Made by a program: the position numbers and the translations under genes. This document shows, piece after piece, positions 36,528 to 47,644 of a DNA stretch of 64,000 bases. Below the pieces are notes generated by a model, which was given only the letters and a program-made list of their open reading frames with translations, ran no database searches and was not told where the DNA came from. Location of the stretch: assembly GCF_026230105.1 (NCBI RefSeq), contig NC_079482.1:17608001-17672000 (forward strand), read 5' to 3'. Numbering within the stretch: the stretch's first letter is position 1; each line of letters starts with the position of its first letter. Source of the DNA: Diorhabda sublineata (taxonomy: Eukaryota > Arthropoda > Insecta > Coleoptera > Chrysomelidae).

Positions 36528-39047
36528 TAGATTAGTTTCTACATGCGGCAGTAGAGTACATTGGTTTTACTTCATACTTTCAAGGAAAATTTTGTAAACT
36601 TTCAATCTTCAATTTCTATGTTTATGGTAAATAGAACAATGTACACACTCTATCATTTATGTATAAAATATGTAACATGTAAATATTGAATGGCAAAAGT
36701 AATTCATTATTAATTATTTATAAGTGTCAATTCGTAGATTCGTTAAAATTAAGTTTCTTGATGAGCTGTGAAAATAGTTTTATTGAATGAATAATCTTAC
36801 GTGGATGATAGTGATGATAATTCAACTGACAATAACACTTTCTATGAATAAGCTACTAATCAATATATTTCGCTCTGATATAAGAAAGATTCCTCAGCAG
36901 GTCTGGAGTTAGGCTGGATTTAGAATGGTACAGCAATGTGTACTGCAAAAAAATAAGAAAGAAATAAGAAGTAAGAAAGATCCGATAAACAAACGGTTCT
37001 TCGCTGATTGCGTGTTAGCAAGTACAGCTGCGGCTGTATTATTCGCAGGTTCACCAGGTTACACAAAACCGTAGACAACTTGCAAGACCGACGATGAACG
37101 AAGTGGGATTTGTAAGAGGGTTTCACCTAATGGGGATGGAAAATGCACTGGTGAGATTTACTTGATTTTTCACGTAAACTTTCTCACTGCGCCCGTAACA
37201 ATTTTTGGAATATAAGGTAATGTAATCTCCTCCCAGATTTTCCAAATGTCCAAGTGTCTCCATAAAAATTGTGTCTCGTTTATCGAATTTTACAATTTGA
37301 AAAGTTATTCGCGCAACCAATTCAAATCGTGGGAGTTCGGTGATCTACCTTAGCTAAGAAATCGATTTTAATAAAATGTTCCATAACCATTGATGTTATC
37401 TATTTATAGCGATTCGTCAGACTTCCATCTTATAACAAATATTTATACTTTTTTCTGTATAAAAGTTCAAAGATATAGAAGCTGATTTTGAATGCAAACA
37501 GAAGTAGAGATTCACCGCTGAGATTGGAGGGCAAATAAATATTGACACTGAAAATAAGGAGAAATCAAATCAGAACATTTCACGTGAGAGTTTTCTGTAC
37601 AATGAGGTCCAATTGAAAATGTAAGGTGTAAAATATGAGGAAAATATTTCGTCAAAAAAAAGCAAGATATACGTCACCATATTTGTGAGATAGATTTGAC
37701 TATAAGACTATAAGAAATATAGCCCAAACTGTGCTTACCCAATTTTTTCCATATTGTTAGAGTTATTACAAAGGTTTTCCTTCACATTATGGACATGTGA
37801 TGTTTTACTAATACAAAATTCGGTCATATTGTCATAGCTGCTTTTTTAATGAATATTATTAGGAAACTGAAAAATTATCGTGGTATTTCTTTCCATAAAT
37901 TATCTTGAAACCATAAAAACCGACCAGTAGTTGCTGCCTTACAACTTAAATTTAAGTGCTTGGAAATTTTTCATTTGGAATCTATATATCGTATATCATT
38001 CTAGAAAAAGTGGAAATTATTTAATAAATTTTAATAATGAAAGTGGGGACAAAGCCCTAGACTTATTTAATCAACAGAAAACCAGCATACATGTTTCTGA
38101 TAAAAAAATACGTGATCGGTATCAAAGTTTCCCAAAGTAACTATTTTTTTTTCAAAATAAAGGTAAAGTAAAAATTTGTCATCAAACGAAGTTGAAGATC
38201 GATTAAGTGACAATGGAGGCAACTATGAACACAAAACAATTGGATACAACGGATGGTCGTCGTACAAGTGTCCAGAGAAAGAAATGAAAATGACTTTCAC
38301 TATTTCTAGAATTTTCACAATATAACATCTGAAAGCTAAATTCTTCTTTAATGTCTGATGAAAAGACATTTCCATGTGTGTGTATATTCATCATTTTCCG
38401 GATCCCCTAACTTTACAAAACAGCACATAACTAAGTGTATGGTGATAAAAATCACATTAAAGGATATTATACAATCAATGATATATTTCTTTGGGGTTCT
38501 GTTGATCACACAATGGTTTCAGCATTCCATCGATTTTTAAAACCTTCAAGAGTCGTCAATTTTGTTGATATTTTTCGGCCATTACAACCATAAAATGAAG
38601 CAAATTAACAAGAAGCAATCGCTTTAATTTATTACATTCACTTCCACATTCTACACATAAATTTCAACTAAAACAATGTTATGATCGTACAGTATATCTT
38701 CGAATACGTTTTTCTTTAATAAGAATCGCGCTTTTTTCTAGGAATACACGATGATTGGACGAGAAGGCGACACGGAGATCCGCAAACTGATAATCATGTA
38801 AAGTGTGTTGTAGTATCGTGTAATAATGGATATGGTGGTAGAATACTATTTGTTTATTAGAGGCAACATAGCAGATCGTCGCTTTGTTCAGGAAATAGTG
38901 GAGCCAATACACCAAGCAAGATTCAGTTTTTCACTGACAATGCCTAAGCACATCCCATTAACAAGATAGTCTAGTTGTAAACACGCTTAAACTGTTTCTA
39001 ATTTAACATTTCTTGGACATGATTGATGGCAGGCTGTTGAGTTTGTA
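36528..39047. other. 2.5 kb without confident feature
   Basis: A minus-strand frame at 37123-37320 (FMETLGHLENLGGDYITLYS) and adjoining less AT-rich DNA could be a fragment of an unrecognised transposable element. At 38690-38990, plus-strand scraps (FTDNA followed by a stop) weakly resemble a Tc1-type catalytic block. Confidence 0.35.
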
Positions 39048-39174
39048 TGAAGTTGAGGTAGCTCGGAATGACAGTGCCCAGCAGTACTTACTCATGAAGT
39101 CGAGGTGGCTCGGAGTGACAGAGCCCAGCAGCACTTACTCATGAAGTCGAGGTGGCTCGGAATGACAGAGTCCA
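39048..39174. repeat. 47 bp tandem repeat, 2.7 copies
   Basis: Units start at 39048, 39095 and 39142, each beginning TGAAGT(T/C)GAGGT(A/G)GCTCGG. They differ by a few substitutions and the third is truncated at about 39174. It is GC-richer than its surroundings. Confidence 0.9.
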
Positions 39175-41759
39175 GGATGCGGTCTATGCGGAACACTTAG
39201 TGCATAAGTTTTCTTATGAAGATGAAAATAGTTAATTAACTAAACAGCACACATTAATTCTACAAAAAATTACTAAGATTGAATAGGAGTTCTAATATTC
39301 TCTTCACTCAACATAAAGCACACATCTTATGACCTATTCATTTTGAAAATGTGAAAATGCTGACTTGTTTATAGAGAACGTTAACAGGTTTATTATTGAA
39401 AATTGGCGAAAATATATAAAAATATACGGATTGGATACAATACTAATAAATGTTTTATTCGATTTGTGTTTGTTTATAAGTTACTCACCATTATATTTAC
39501 TATATATAATAATATAGTCGGATGTATCATAACGGATTCCATTTTTTGAGTCATAATAACATATTCTATCAATTAATAATGGACAAAATATATTCTAAAC
39601 AAAAATATGATGCATTGAAAACAAAAAAATTAAAGGATATTTATTGAATTAATGACATAAGTATTCCGCCTGCTCCCAGAATTTTTAATTCGTAGTCAAA
39701 TCCCTTCATGCAGTTTGGAAACGGGTATCATATTATAATGAGATTTTCAATATTAATGAGGCTATTCGGAAACTATGATCAGGGTTAACCAGATCAGAAT
39801 CTAAATGCGAGGAAAATAAACCGGATGACATTCCTTATCGTTCGGAAACTGACCGAAATAATCGGTCCATAGCTATATAACAGGATCCTTCCTACCGCTA
39901 ACGGGTTGTTTCGTTTCATTTGGTTAGTTTTGGTATTTGGAAATTGAGATTTTTAATCCTCATCCAACTTCAAATATAATTTGACAACAAAAAGGATCAT
40001 AATTTTCTGTATTGCAGGTTAAATTTTCTAATATAAAATCGAAGGTTTTCTCTAATCATTGATTTAATTTTAACTAATCAATATTCTTTTTGCCTAAATA
40101 AAAGAAAATGGAAGATAAAAATGTTGGTTAAAATCAACTTCACTTTCGTATCTTAATATTCGATTAGAGCGCCATCTATTAAGACTAAGTTCTTGGAGTG
40201 CTAAGTACTTTACGACTCCATTTTTTCTCATTTCAAATACTTTATTCGTTTCTGAGTATTATTAGACTTAAAATGATATAATGATTAATTTTCATGAGGT
40301 GCATGATAAGTTATTGAGGCGTGCAGGTATAATTTCGACACAAAAATAGCTTATTGGTATTTAATTTTAGTGTAAAATCCACGCGAGAACGTAAACTGCT
40401 AATATCAATTACTAAACTCCTATAATTTGTTGTACAACTCAATATATGTCTATGATTAAATAAAAATTTAATACTAAATACTAAAATAAAATTTAATACT
40501 AAAACGTTTTCTATACACGAAACCAAAGTAATAAAAATAAAAGGTTTTGGTAGGTTGAGTTTTAAATTGGAAATGTCTACCGAAAATCGAACGTGACGTT
40601 CAGAAGCTGTGATAAAAATAGTTTCCGAGAAGCTTATAAGAAGAAAATATTCCTTCTTTATATTCCATTTAGTAATTATTGTGTAGATTATTTTCTTTCT
40701 CTTTTCTAATAATTTCAATCTACTCCAGGGTAATGAAGCAACAACTCTAGTATCTCAATATTAATTTTCCTAATTTCTCTTAAGTCTCTGTGAATCAGAC
40801 TAATTGAAAATTGCTGAATAACCCAAACAAATTTTACTCAGTGAGATATTTCACGAACAAAATGTATGAATAATCAATCCTTTATGAATGAATATATAAT
40901 CTAGACTTCTCATGTCAAATTGAGTGTATAATTTATTTGCCCGGAAGTAACGCATTGCCGTGTTCGAGTTCATTACTCGAAAACTATTAAAAACCACCCA
41001 AAATTTCTAAAACCTATTCTTGGTACCATGTTTAGACGTTGTTAACCTCAAGTTTTGTTAGACCACCGATTTGTGGGGTGAATGTACCTGGGCATCTAGA
41101 TATCCAATACTTTGTTAATTTATCTGAGATAAGCTTTAGAACAGTATTTAATTGTTCATAGAACATTATTGAAAACAAAACATAGGTTATTTCAGAAATT
41201 TGCGTGAATATTTCACTCAAATCACTCACTCACTGAAGTGAGAGTATGTCCTGAAAAGTATTTTTTCTTTTACTTTGTTGTTAACGTTAACCATTCGTTG
41301 TGATAAGAGTTAGTATCGAAGAGAGTGCTATTGGCGGAAAGCGAAGTATATAGAGGGAACAACAGAGTGGATCACAGCCCTCGAAGTGAAGAAATTCTTT
41401 TTTTACTCTAAAATTAATAACTATTTTATGAATATTCGCATTTATTTATTGAAAACTATTGCACTTTTTGGGTTTCTCTGAAACTTACTGAATAATTTTT
41501 TGGCATTGTAGATAATGGAATTTTTTACCAAATAAGAAGTGGCTATTGTTAAGTAAATATCCAAATTTCTTCTAGTAGGGTAGCTATGAATAGGTCTCTC
41601 AATCAAGTTGTGAAAGTGTTTGAGAACCAACCAATCAAATTCTAAAATGAAATAAGCGGGGAGAATCAAAATTTTTTAAAATGGAGGTCGCAATAAGCCC
41701 TATTAGTTTAACCATAAATCTAATAAATAGCTCTCGTTTGTAATTAGAAGAAATATTCG
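39175..41759. other. 2.6 kb without recognised gene
   Basis: The longest open frame (40311-40718 minus, 135 codons) is low-complexity and hydrophobic, without motifs. A fragment at 39810-39870 (DDIPYRSE) faintly recalls a copia-type box but is too short to call. Confidence 0.4.
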
Positions 41760-42830
41760 AAGAGGTGCAAACTACAAATCCCTCAGAAGATGCGATTAAA
41801 TCATTGTTGAGTTTTAGACGTTGTAAAACTCCTTTGTAGGATAAAACTAGTTTTTTCAGTGTCTACATAGAGCTCATTCACGTCAGACCAGGTCTTGATA
41901 GTAATGAGATCTCTGTCCATGGTAGAATGTGAAGCTTGTATGTTGGACGAAAATAAAGTGAATTCACCATTAATTCGTAAGTCTGTGACATCATGAATGA
42001 ATATAAAAAAAAGAATTGGAAATAAAATTGAACCCTGAGGTACACCACTGCCAACTGGTAAATTACCCAATACTTTACCATCAGCTGGTACCAGTTCAAG
42101 GTAAGATACAAACCATTTTAAAGGTACAACTCGGACGCCATAATACTCTAGTTTGTTAATAAAAATTACATGATCAATACAATCGAGAGCTTAGCGAAAT
42201 CACAAAAAACCGAAGCCGTAGAAAATGTATTATTAAGTAAGGTACATATTCCATCAAGAACAGAAAATATACCGTTATTAGTGCATGTATTCATCAAATC
42301 AAATTTTTGAGCTTTCAAGATATGTTCAAAAAAAGGCAATGGGATGGTCTTTCAATTATCTTCGATCAGATTGGTAATAATGCAATAGAACGATAGTTAC
42401 TAGTGTTATTTTTCTCGTCACTCTTTCACAAAGAAACAATTATAGCTGTTTTTAGAGAGCTACGGAAAAGACCTTTTTCAAAGAATTCTTTGATTAGAGT
42501 ACATAAACGTTAATCGTCGCTTCTGGAAAATTTTAAAATTAGCTGATCATCCATAAATGCCACTGGAAGTCTTGTTTTGAATGCTGAGTATGGTTTGCAC
42601 TAGCTAAAATATATCTGCAGGTCTAAGGAAGCATCAGTCAATGCATTTTTTAGAAGGAAATAGGAAAAAAAGAGCATCACGATATATTTTAGAGCTAATA
42701 TTCTTACTAACATTCACGAAATAATTGTTAAGTTTGTCTGGATTGAGGGTAATATAGTTTGTTGAACGCATTCTGTTCCTCAATCATTAATAATAAACCA
42801 AGTTCCTTGTGACGAATTTCTCGCTCTGAA
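41760..42830 (-). mobile_element. Jockey/CR1-like LINE reverse-transcriptase relic
   Basis: Reading down the minus strand across frames: ILSIQNKTSSGIYG (the 'KTSSGIDGIS' block), SSLKTAIIVSLFKK, then ALDCIDHVIFINKLEYYGVR (motif A; the catalytic Asp region reads ALDCIDH), LKWFVSYL, and GSGVPQGSILFPILFFIFIH (motif B). The YADD box is not recognisable and is replaced by a degraded TLFSSNIQ region. Stops and frameshifts occur throughout. It probably belongs to the same clade as the fragment at 21350-21900. Confidence 0.85.
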
Positions 42831-42959
42831 GATGCGTTTGTTATAATAGTTGATAGTATAATAATTCATAGTTATTGATATAGTTGAGTATGTGTGGATT
42901 GTGTGTGAATTTCTCAAAATACAAGATCTCATATTCTTGGATAAAGTACTAGTTCCTTT

Positions 42960-43255
42960 GGAATAGTATTTATTTGCCAGAAGTGTTCGAAAAAATCAGG
43001 GAAACCTACTGAAGAATAAGAATCATTCTTCATCACGACAACGGGAGCTCTCATACATCAGTTTAAACAAAAATGTTTTTGAAAAATCAAAACAACGAAT
43101 TGATAGGTTATCCGCCATATAGTCCTTATTTTGCACCCAATAATTTCTTTTTATTCCCTGAGATAAAAATAAATTGGGGGTCAACGTTTTTCTACAGTTG
43201 GATCAAATGTATGCGACAGTGTATTGATTTTAATGAAGAATATTTTGAATCAATA
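42960..43255 (+). mobile_element. mariner-like C-terminal fragment
   Basis: Same subfamily as 33157-34206. The plus strand reads LPEVFEKIRETY, IILHHDNGSSHTSV (second catalytic Asp), YPPYSPYFAPNNFFLFPEIK (third catalytic position changed from Asp to Tyr), then skips to IKCMRQCIDFNEEYFE. About 35 residues between these last blocks are deleted. Confidence 0.85.
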
Positions 43256-43559
43256 TATACCATGTGTTTGGTAACTTTTAGGAAGCGGCAGTTTTCTTTC
43301 TCAAACACCTTATATTTCATTGAAGAAAATTTTTAATAAATTTTATTATGTCGCTATTCCTGATATAAATAATGATGAAATTTCTATATTTACATCACGT
43401 TCATACATAATTAATACAACAATACAGTTTGAAGTAAGAAGGAATTTCTTTTTTTCACTTTGTTATCTACAAAGTTCAATTCTACATGAATTATGTTTTA
43501 CAAAATAATTAATACAATAACATTATTACATTAAAAAGCAATAACTCTGTTTGACGAAT

Positions 43560-44030
43560 GAATAATTAACAATTTTGGCTCGACGTTCAATGCAGTCATA
43601 AATAACTTTATTAATTGTTCGACTCGATCCCCATCCTACGCAGTGAGATACTAATGGAAATTTCATTTATGTTCAGTTAACCATTTTAATAATGATGCAA
43701 GTCAAAATTCCATGCCACCATCACTCTCACATAGTAATGTTTGAATATACGAGACTCCATCGAAGAATAATGAATAACTTTTTTTCCCAAAGCAAATTAA
43801 TATAAAATTAAAAACAAACCCAGGAAACTTTTCTAAGAGATTCATTACGCGTATACTTTGGTTTAAGTTTGGTGAGTAAGGAGCATCTTGGCATACGAGA
43901 AAATTGTTAGCGACGAAAAACTCGCATATAAAAAGCAGATTCTTGTATATCACGATGTTATGATACATGAATTGATCTATATTGATCCATTCTTTAGATA
44001 TCTTCTTCACACATCGTTTCGCAGGCATTC
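43560..44030 (-). mobile_element. possible Tc1-like transposase relic
   Basis: A minus-strand frame reads EFFVANNFLVCQDAPYSPNL followed by NQSIRVMNLLEK. This resembles the 'PPYSPDLNPIE..W..L' third catalytic box of Tc1-type transposases. The preceding and following sequence is too degraded to confirm it. Confidence 0.35.
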
Positions 44031-44057
44031 CAATCGCTCCTTGTAGAATATAGTCTA

Positions 44058-45387
44058 AGAGCTGGTCGCCACTTCGACTAAGGTACTTTCACAAGGTTGA
44101 AACTTTTTCTATAGGTTATTTAATATAGTTAAAGTAGAGAAATCAACTTCTGGCAGGGTTAGCGCGGTTGCAACGATATCCACTGTTTTTTGCATATTGC
44201 AAATTTTTTATTTAAAAAAATGTATCTTCACAAATCTGGCTTTCGAGTATTTTTTTAATTGGACAATTTTGAATATAAAAAAAATTGCCAGATGATATGC
44301 TCGGTTGCAAGTGTCTGTAAAATGGACCGAAATTCCTAAAATTCCTAAAGAAAATATCTTGTAAACTATTTTGTGAAGTTAGGTATTTATAATAAAATAT
44401 CATGATACAGGTAATTTCATATATATTTTTCTTTAATTACAATACTTAAGAAAAATTTTTTTCCAATAACTAATTATTTATCTCCCTCTTCGTCAGGAAT
44501 AATCTCGTCTCTCGAAATTACATCGTCGTCCTCTACATTTTCTTCGCTCTCTGGAAAATAAATTATTATAAATACGTGATATCACACATAAATGTTCATA
44601 CAATTAATTCAATTAATGTTAAAAATTCCTCACCTGAAGTAGTATTGTCTAATTCATTGGATTTTAACAAAACGTGATATATAGATGATGGTACAATATT
44701 TCCATCTTGCCATTGAAAAGTATACTATAAAAAATTATTACGCACAACTGATCACAATAATGTAGCGGAGATATGAAAAAAATATACAGTTGAGTCGAAA
44801 ACTGACTCTAAAAACACTCAAATATGGAAAGAAACGGATATCGAACAATCAAGTATCCAAAAATAGTATAAAAATGCAATTCTTTGTGTATTTCGCTAGT
44901 AAATTAGACGAAACTATGTAAGTTAACTTGCTCCGAAATAAGCAGCGTTGCAACTGACAAACGGAAATTTGTCTTAAAATGTTCTACTCCCCTACCTAAG
45001 AATGTATTACCTGTATGTCAACCTTATATTCAGGTAAAAATTCTTTAGCTGAAGGGTCGACAGGGTCGGTAGACGTTTGTGATGAAAATACTGTACTACC
45101 CGTCTTAGCAACTTTCGGTCCATTTTACAGATACTTGCAACCGAGCAAATCAACTGGCAATTTTTTTTATATTCAAAATTGTGTAATTAAAAAAATACTC
45201 GAAAGCCAGATTTGTGAAGATACATTTTTTTAAATAAAAAATTTGCAATATGCAAAAAACAGTGTATATCGTTGCAACCGCGCTAACCCTGCCAGAAGTT
45301 GATTTTTCTACTTTAACTATATTAAATAACATATAGAAAAAGTTTCAGCCTTGTGAAAGTACCTTAGTCGAAGTGACGACCAGCTCT
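44058..45387. mobile_element. 1.3 kb unit with 275 bp terminal inverted repeats enclosing candidate exons
   Basis: The left arm 44058-44332 begins AGAGCTGGTCGCCACTTCGA and the right arm 45113-45387 is its reverse complement with scattered mismatches (roughly 90-95% identity by eye). The 780 bp between the arms is not repeated. It contains three minus-strand exons with good splice sites (see 44474-45095). The outer ends have no clear target duplication. It may be a fold-back element that captured host exons, or two inverted copies of one repeat flanking the end of a gene. Confidence 0.75.
44474..45095 (-). CDS. candidate 3' exons of an unidentified gene with acidic C-terminus
   Basis: Three exons chain in phase on the minus strand. 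The first (ending at 45011, start uncertain near 45095) encodes SSQTSTDPVDPSAKEFLPEY and KVDIQ, with donor CAG|GTAATA. The second, 44634-44724, encodes YTFQWQDGNIVPSSIYHVLL and ends ELDNTTS; its acceptor is TTTTTTATAG and donor CAG|GTGAGG. The third, 44474-44550, has acceptor TTTATTTTCCAG and encodes an acidic tail ending IIPDEEGDK before a TAA stop. Phases 0 and 1 agree across both introns, which is unlikely by chance in AT-rich DNA. I do not recognise the protein. The upstream exon or exons could include 47542-47624. The whole block lies between two inverted repeats. Confidence 0.5.
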
Positions 45388-46535
45388 CCGACTAATACGA
45401 AGCTCATAGTTGTTTTTGAAATCAACTCGATGGAACAATGAAGAAAGAAATGACCATGATCTTCTTCTTTTCAGATATATATAAACCTAAAAGTTTGCTG
45501 TTTCGTTTATAATGGCGCCTCATTGATATTTGCAACGTCAGAAAATGTACCAGTTGTTCTATATGTGTTCTATTAGATGAACGTGATTTTATGGTTTGAT
45601 TTTATTATTTAATTTTGAGCTATTTGTCAAAATTAGCTGATGCCCATTTAAAAATGACCACCGTGGAGCAAGTTTCTATGTGATTTATGTTTCTGTTTTT
45701 GTTGGATTTTAGACCTTATTACTTACAGTTTTATTTCTTCTCTGAGAGCTGCTACTTTAAAAAGCACGAAATTTTCTCCTGAAAGTGTTGGATTTCGGAC
45801 TATGCAGTGTTGTGTTTGGTGTAGGCAAGCATTTAAAAAGTAAATATATTAGTAACGTGCGGAAAATGGGCAGGATTCTGAATTCTTTTTATCTAATATA
45901 AACGGGTTAATTCCCCCTAAAGCTTGTTTGTTCTTGTACCTTTGCAGCATTAAAAGGTACTCACTCATGTTTGATAAACTTGAACGCAATAGTGGAAATA
46001 AAAACTCACCTAACTTAAGTGGTAAGTAAATACAAAAGATGTAAATTGCTTGGAAGCTTTCTTGCATCTTAAAAAAATCTCGAAAATACTTCAGTTTCTA
46101 TATCTAAAATAGATATAAAAGTATCCATGAAGTCGTCTTAACATCATTAAACCGAAAAACAATACAAAACAACTACAACTAACGGGAAAAAACAAGAAAA
46201 GCTAACACAAGTATATATGAGAATATCCTATGTTTACCCTCGGCCGTCTTTATGACGTTGATCGGCTGTTATTGTAGTTGATGAAAATTATTTCAGAGTA
46301 TGAATTTTTTGAAATGCAATCAGTGGCATCCAATTCTGTTGCATAAGGTGGATATGCAATCCTACTGCATTGGATCAATTTTCGTAGTGATGCTTTTTCC
46401 CAATTACTATAGTCTAGCTCACGTAGGAATAGGAGTATTGGATTCACACCACTCCTTAGTCTCTTGTTTAGAGTCTGGGTTATACTAGTAGATCCAAGTG
46501 TCATCTACAATTATATATATTATTCTGCGCGCCTA
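45388..46535. other. 1.1 kb without recognised gene
   Basis: Nothing recognised between the inverted-repeat unit and the next mariner. Confidence 0.45.
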
Positions 46536-47191
46536 GAGGGTGGGGTAAAAACGAGTAGTGCGTTGGGAATTTAGATATCTTGTCTATGCACGTTCCAAAA
46601 TACGTTTCCGTCACTACTATAGTATTTGTGCAGTAGGGGCTTGAAACGAACGTGTTTTTTTCTCGTACCGAAAAACAGGAGCAACGTATCAATCCCAAAT
46701 TTCTCGTTAAATTGAAAAAAGCTTCGACTGAGTGCTATCAATTGTTGCCTATGGGGACAATTCTCTATCTCGTGCGCGTATTTTTGGACTGTTGTAAGCG
46801 CAGAAGATGACCAGGTCGCCCTGTGACTGATGCAATTCCAGAAATATTACACGAGGAATTACACATGACAAAAGTCTTTAAGTAGTTGGTACCTAAGAAT
46901 CTGACTCCTCACCAAAAGCTCTTGCGTTAACGGGTCTGCCTTAAAAGGTTAGAAAACAATCTGTTTTGAAAGGGACCCTATTTGAGTTGCGGTGAATCAA
47001 AAAACGACAGAGCTCCTAAAGGCACTCGCCAATGAAGACTTCCAGCACTGCTTCGATCAATGAAAAAAACGTATGGAAAAGTGTGTAGCGAAGGAAGGGA
47101 AGTATATTGACGGCAAGCATTAAATGTAGAAAAATTTTTATAATCAAACTCTTTTTTGTAACCAGTCTCGTTATTTATTAACCAGACCTCG
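46536..47191 (+). mobile_element. mariner-like transposon relic, internally deleted (copy 2)
   Basis: Plus-strand sequence reads EQRINPKFLVKLKKASTECY (helix-turn-helix), then RPGRPVTDAIPEILHEELHM and VPKNLTPHQKLLR. It jumps to the C-terminus after TTGAAAGGGACCCTATTTGA (about 46966-46985). The catalytic core is missing. Ends: a diverged left repeat near 46536, and a right terminus CCAGACCTCG|TA matching copy 1 at 370. The deletion junction is the same as in copy 1. Confidence 0.85.
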
Positions 47192-47541
47192 TATGTGAAA
47201 TAAAATATACTCAAACATTTAGTTTTATATATTTTTGGCCTTTTTATATTCGAACTAATTTATTAAAATCTGGTTAATACAGATTCTTATGCAATAGAAG
47301 CTTTTGTTTTTGTTCTAGCTCCTTTATATCAGGGTATTAACTATCTTATATTTGAGTTTATGAATTGAAATTAGAAATACTATATCACCACAATATCTGA
47401 TTGTTGTGGAACAACTAATTTTGCAAATATAAAGTGACATAAAATTAAAAAGTCACTACAAGTCACCGAAGTATCACTTCCCCTCCTAATGAAACAATGC
47501 ATTATTAACATTTCAGTATCTATTTTAGTCTACAAATTTAC
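47192..47541. other. short AT-rich spacer
   Basis: No feature recognised. Confidence 0.4.
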
Positions 47542-47624
47542 CTTTGTTCCACTTGAGTGATTTTTGTTTTGGCATCTGGAGTCTTTTCTCTGTGGGCAGA
47601 AAGAAGTACAACAGCGATGACGAA
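47542..47624 (-). CDS. candidate internal exon, unidentified
   Basis: On the minus strand a TTGTTTCAG acceptor (exon start 47624) and an AAAG|GTAAAT donor (exon end 47542) bracket an open 83 nt segment. It reads FVIAVVLLSAHREKTPDAKT then KITQVEQ, like the hydrophobic end of a signal peptide followed by a charged mature start. An alternative acceptor, with a strong pyrimidine tract ending TGCCCACAG, would give a 48 nt exon (47542-47589). It could precede the exons at 44474-45095: the two leftover bases can be completed at a TAG|T acceptor near 45095. No first exon was found. Confidence 0.35.
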
Positions 47625-47644
47625 CTGAAACAACATAAATCATC

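Noticed and set aside
38690..39000. Possible Tc1-like transposase block
   Set aside because: A single 'TDNA' scrap and frameshifted neighbours are insufficient; no ends or other blocks found.
39780..39880. Possible copia-type retrotransposon box
   Set aside because: Only eight residues (DDIPYRSE) resemble the expected motif and no protease, integrase or LTR is visible nearby.
47542..47589. Reading the 48 nt exon variant as part of a formin FH2 start (RLQMPKQKSLKWNK)
   Set aside because: One frame vaguely resembles an FH2 entry, but it would lie downstream of the FH2 end of the same-strand formin exon and lacks the conserved Trp context; coincidence is more likely.
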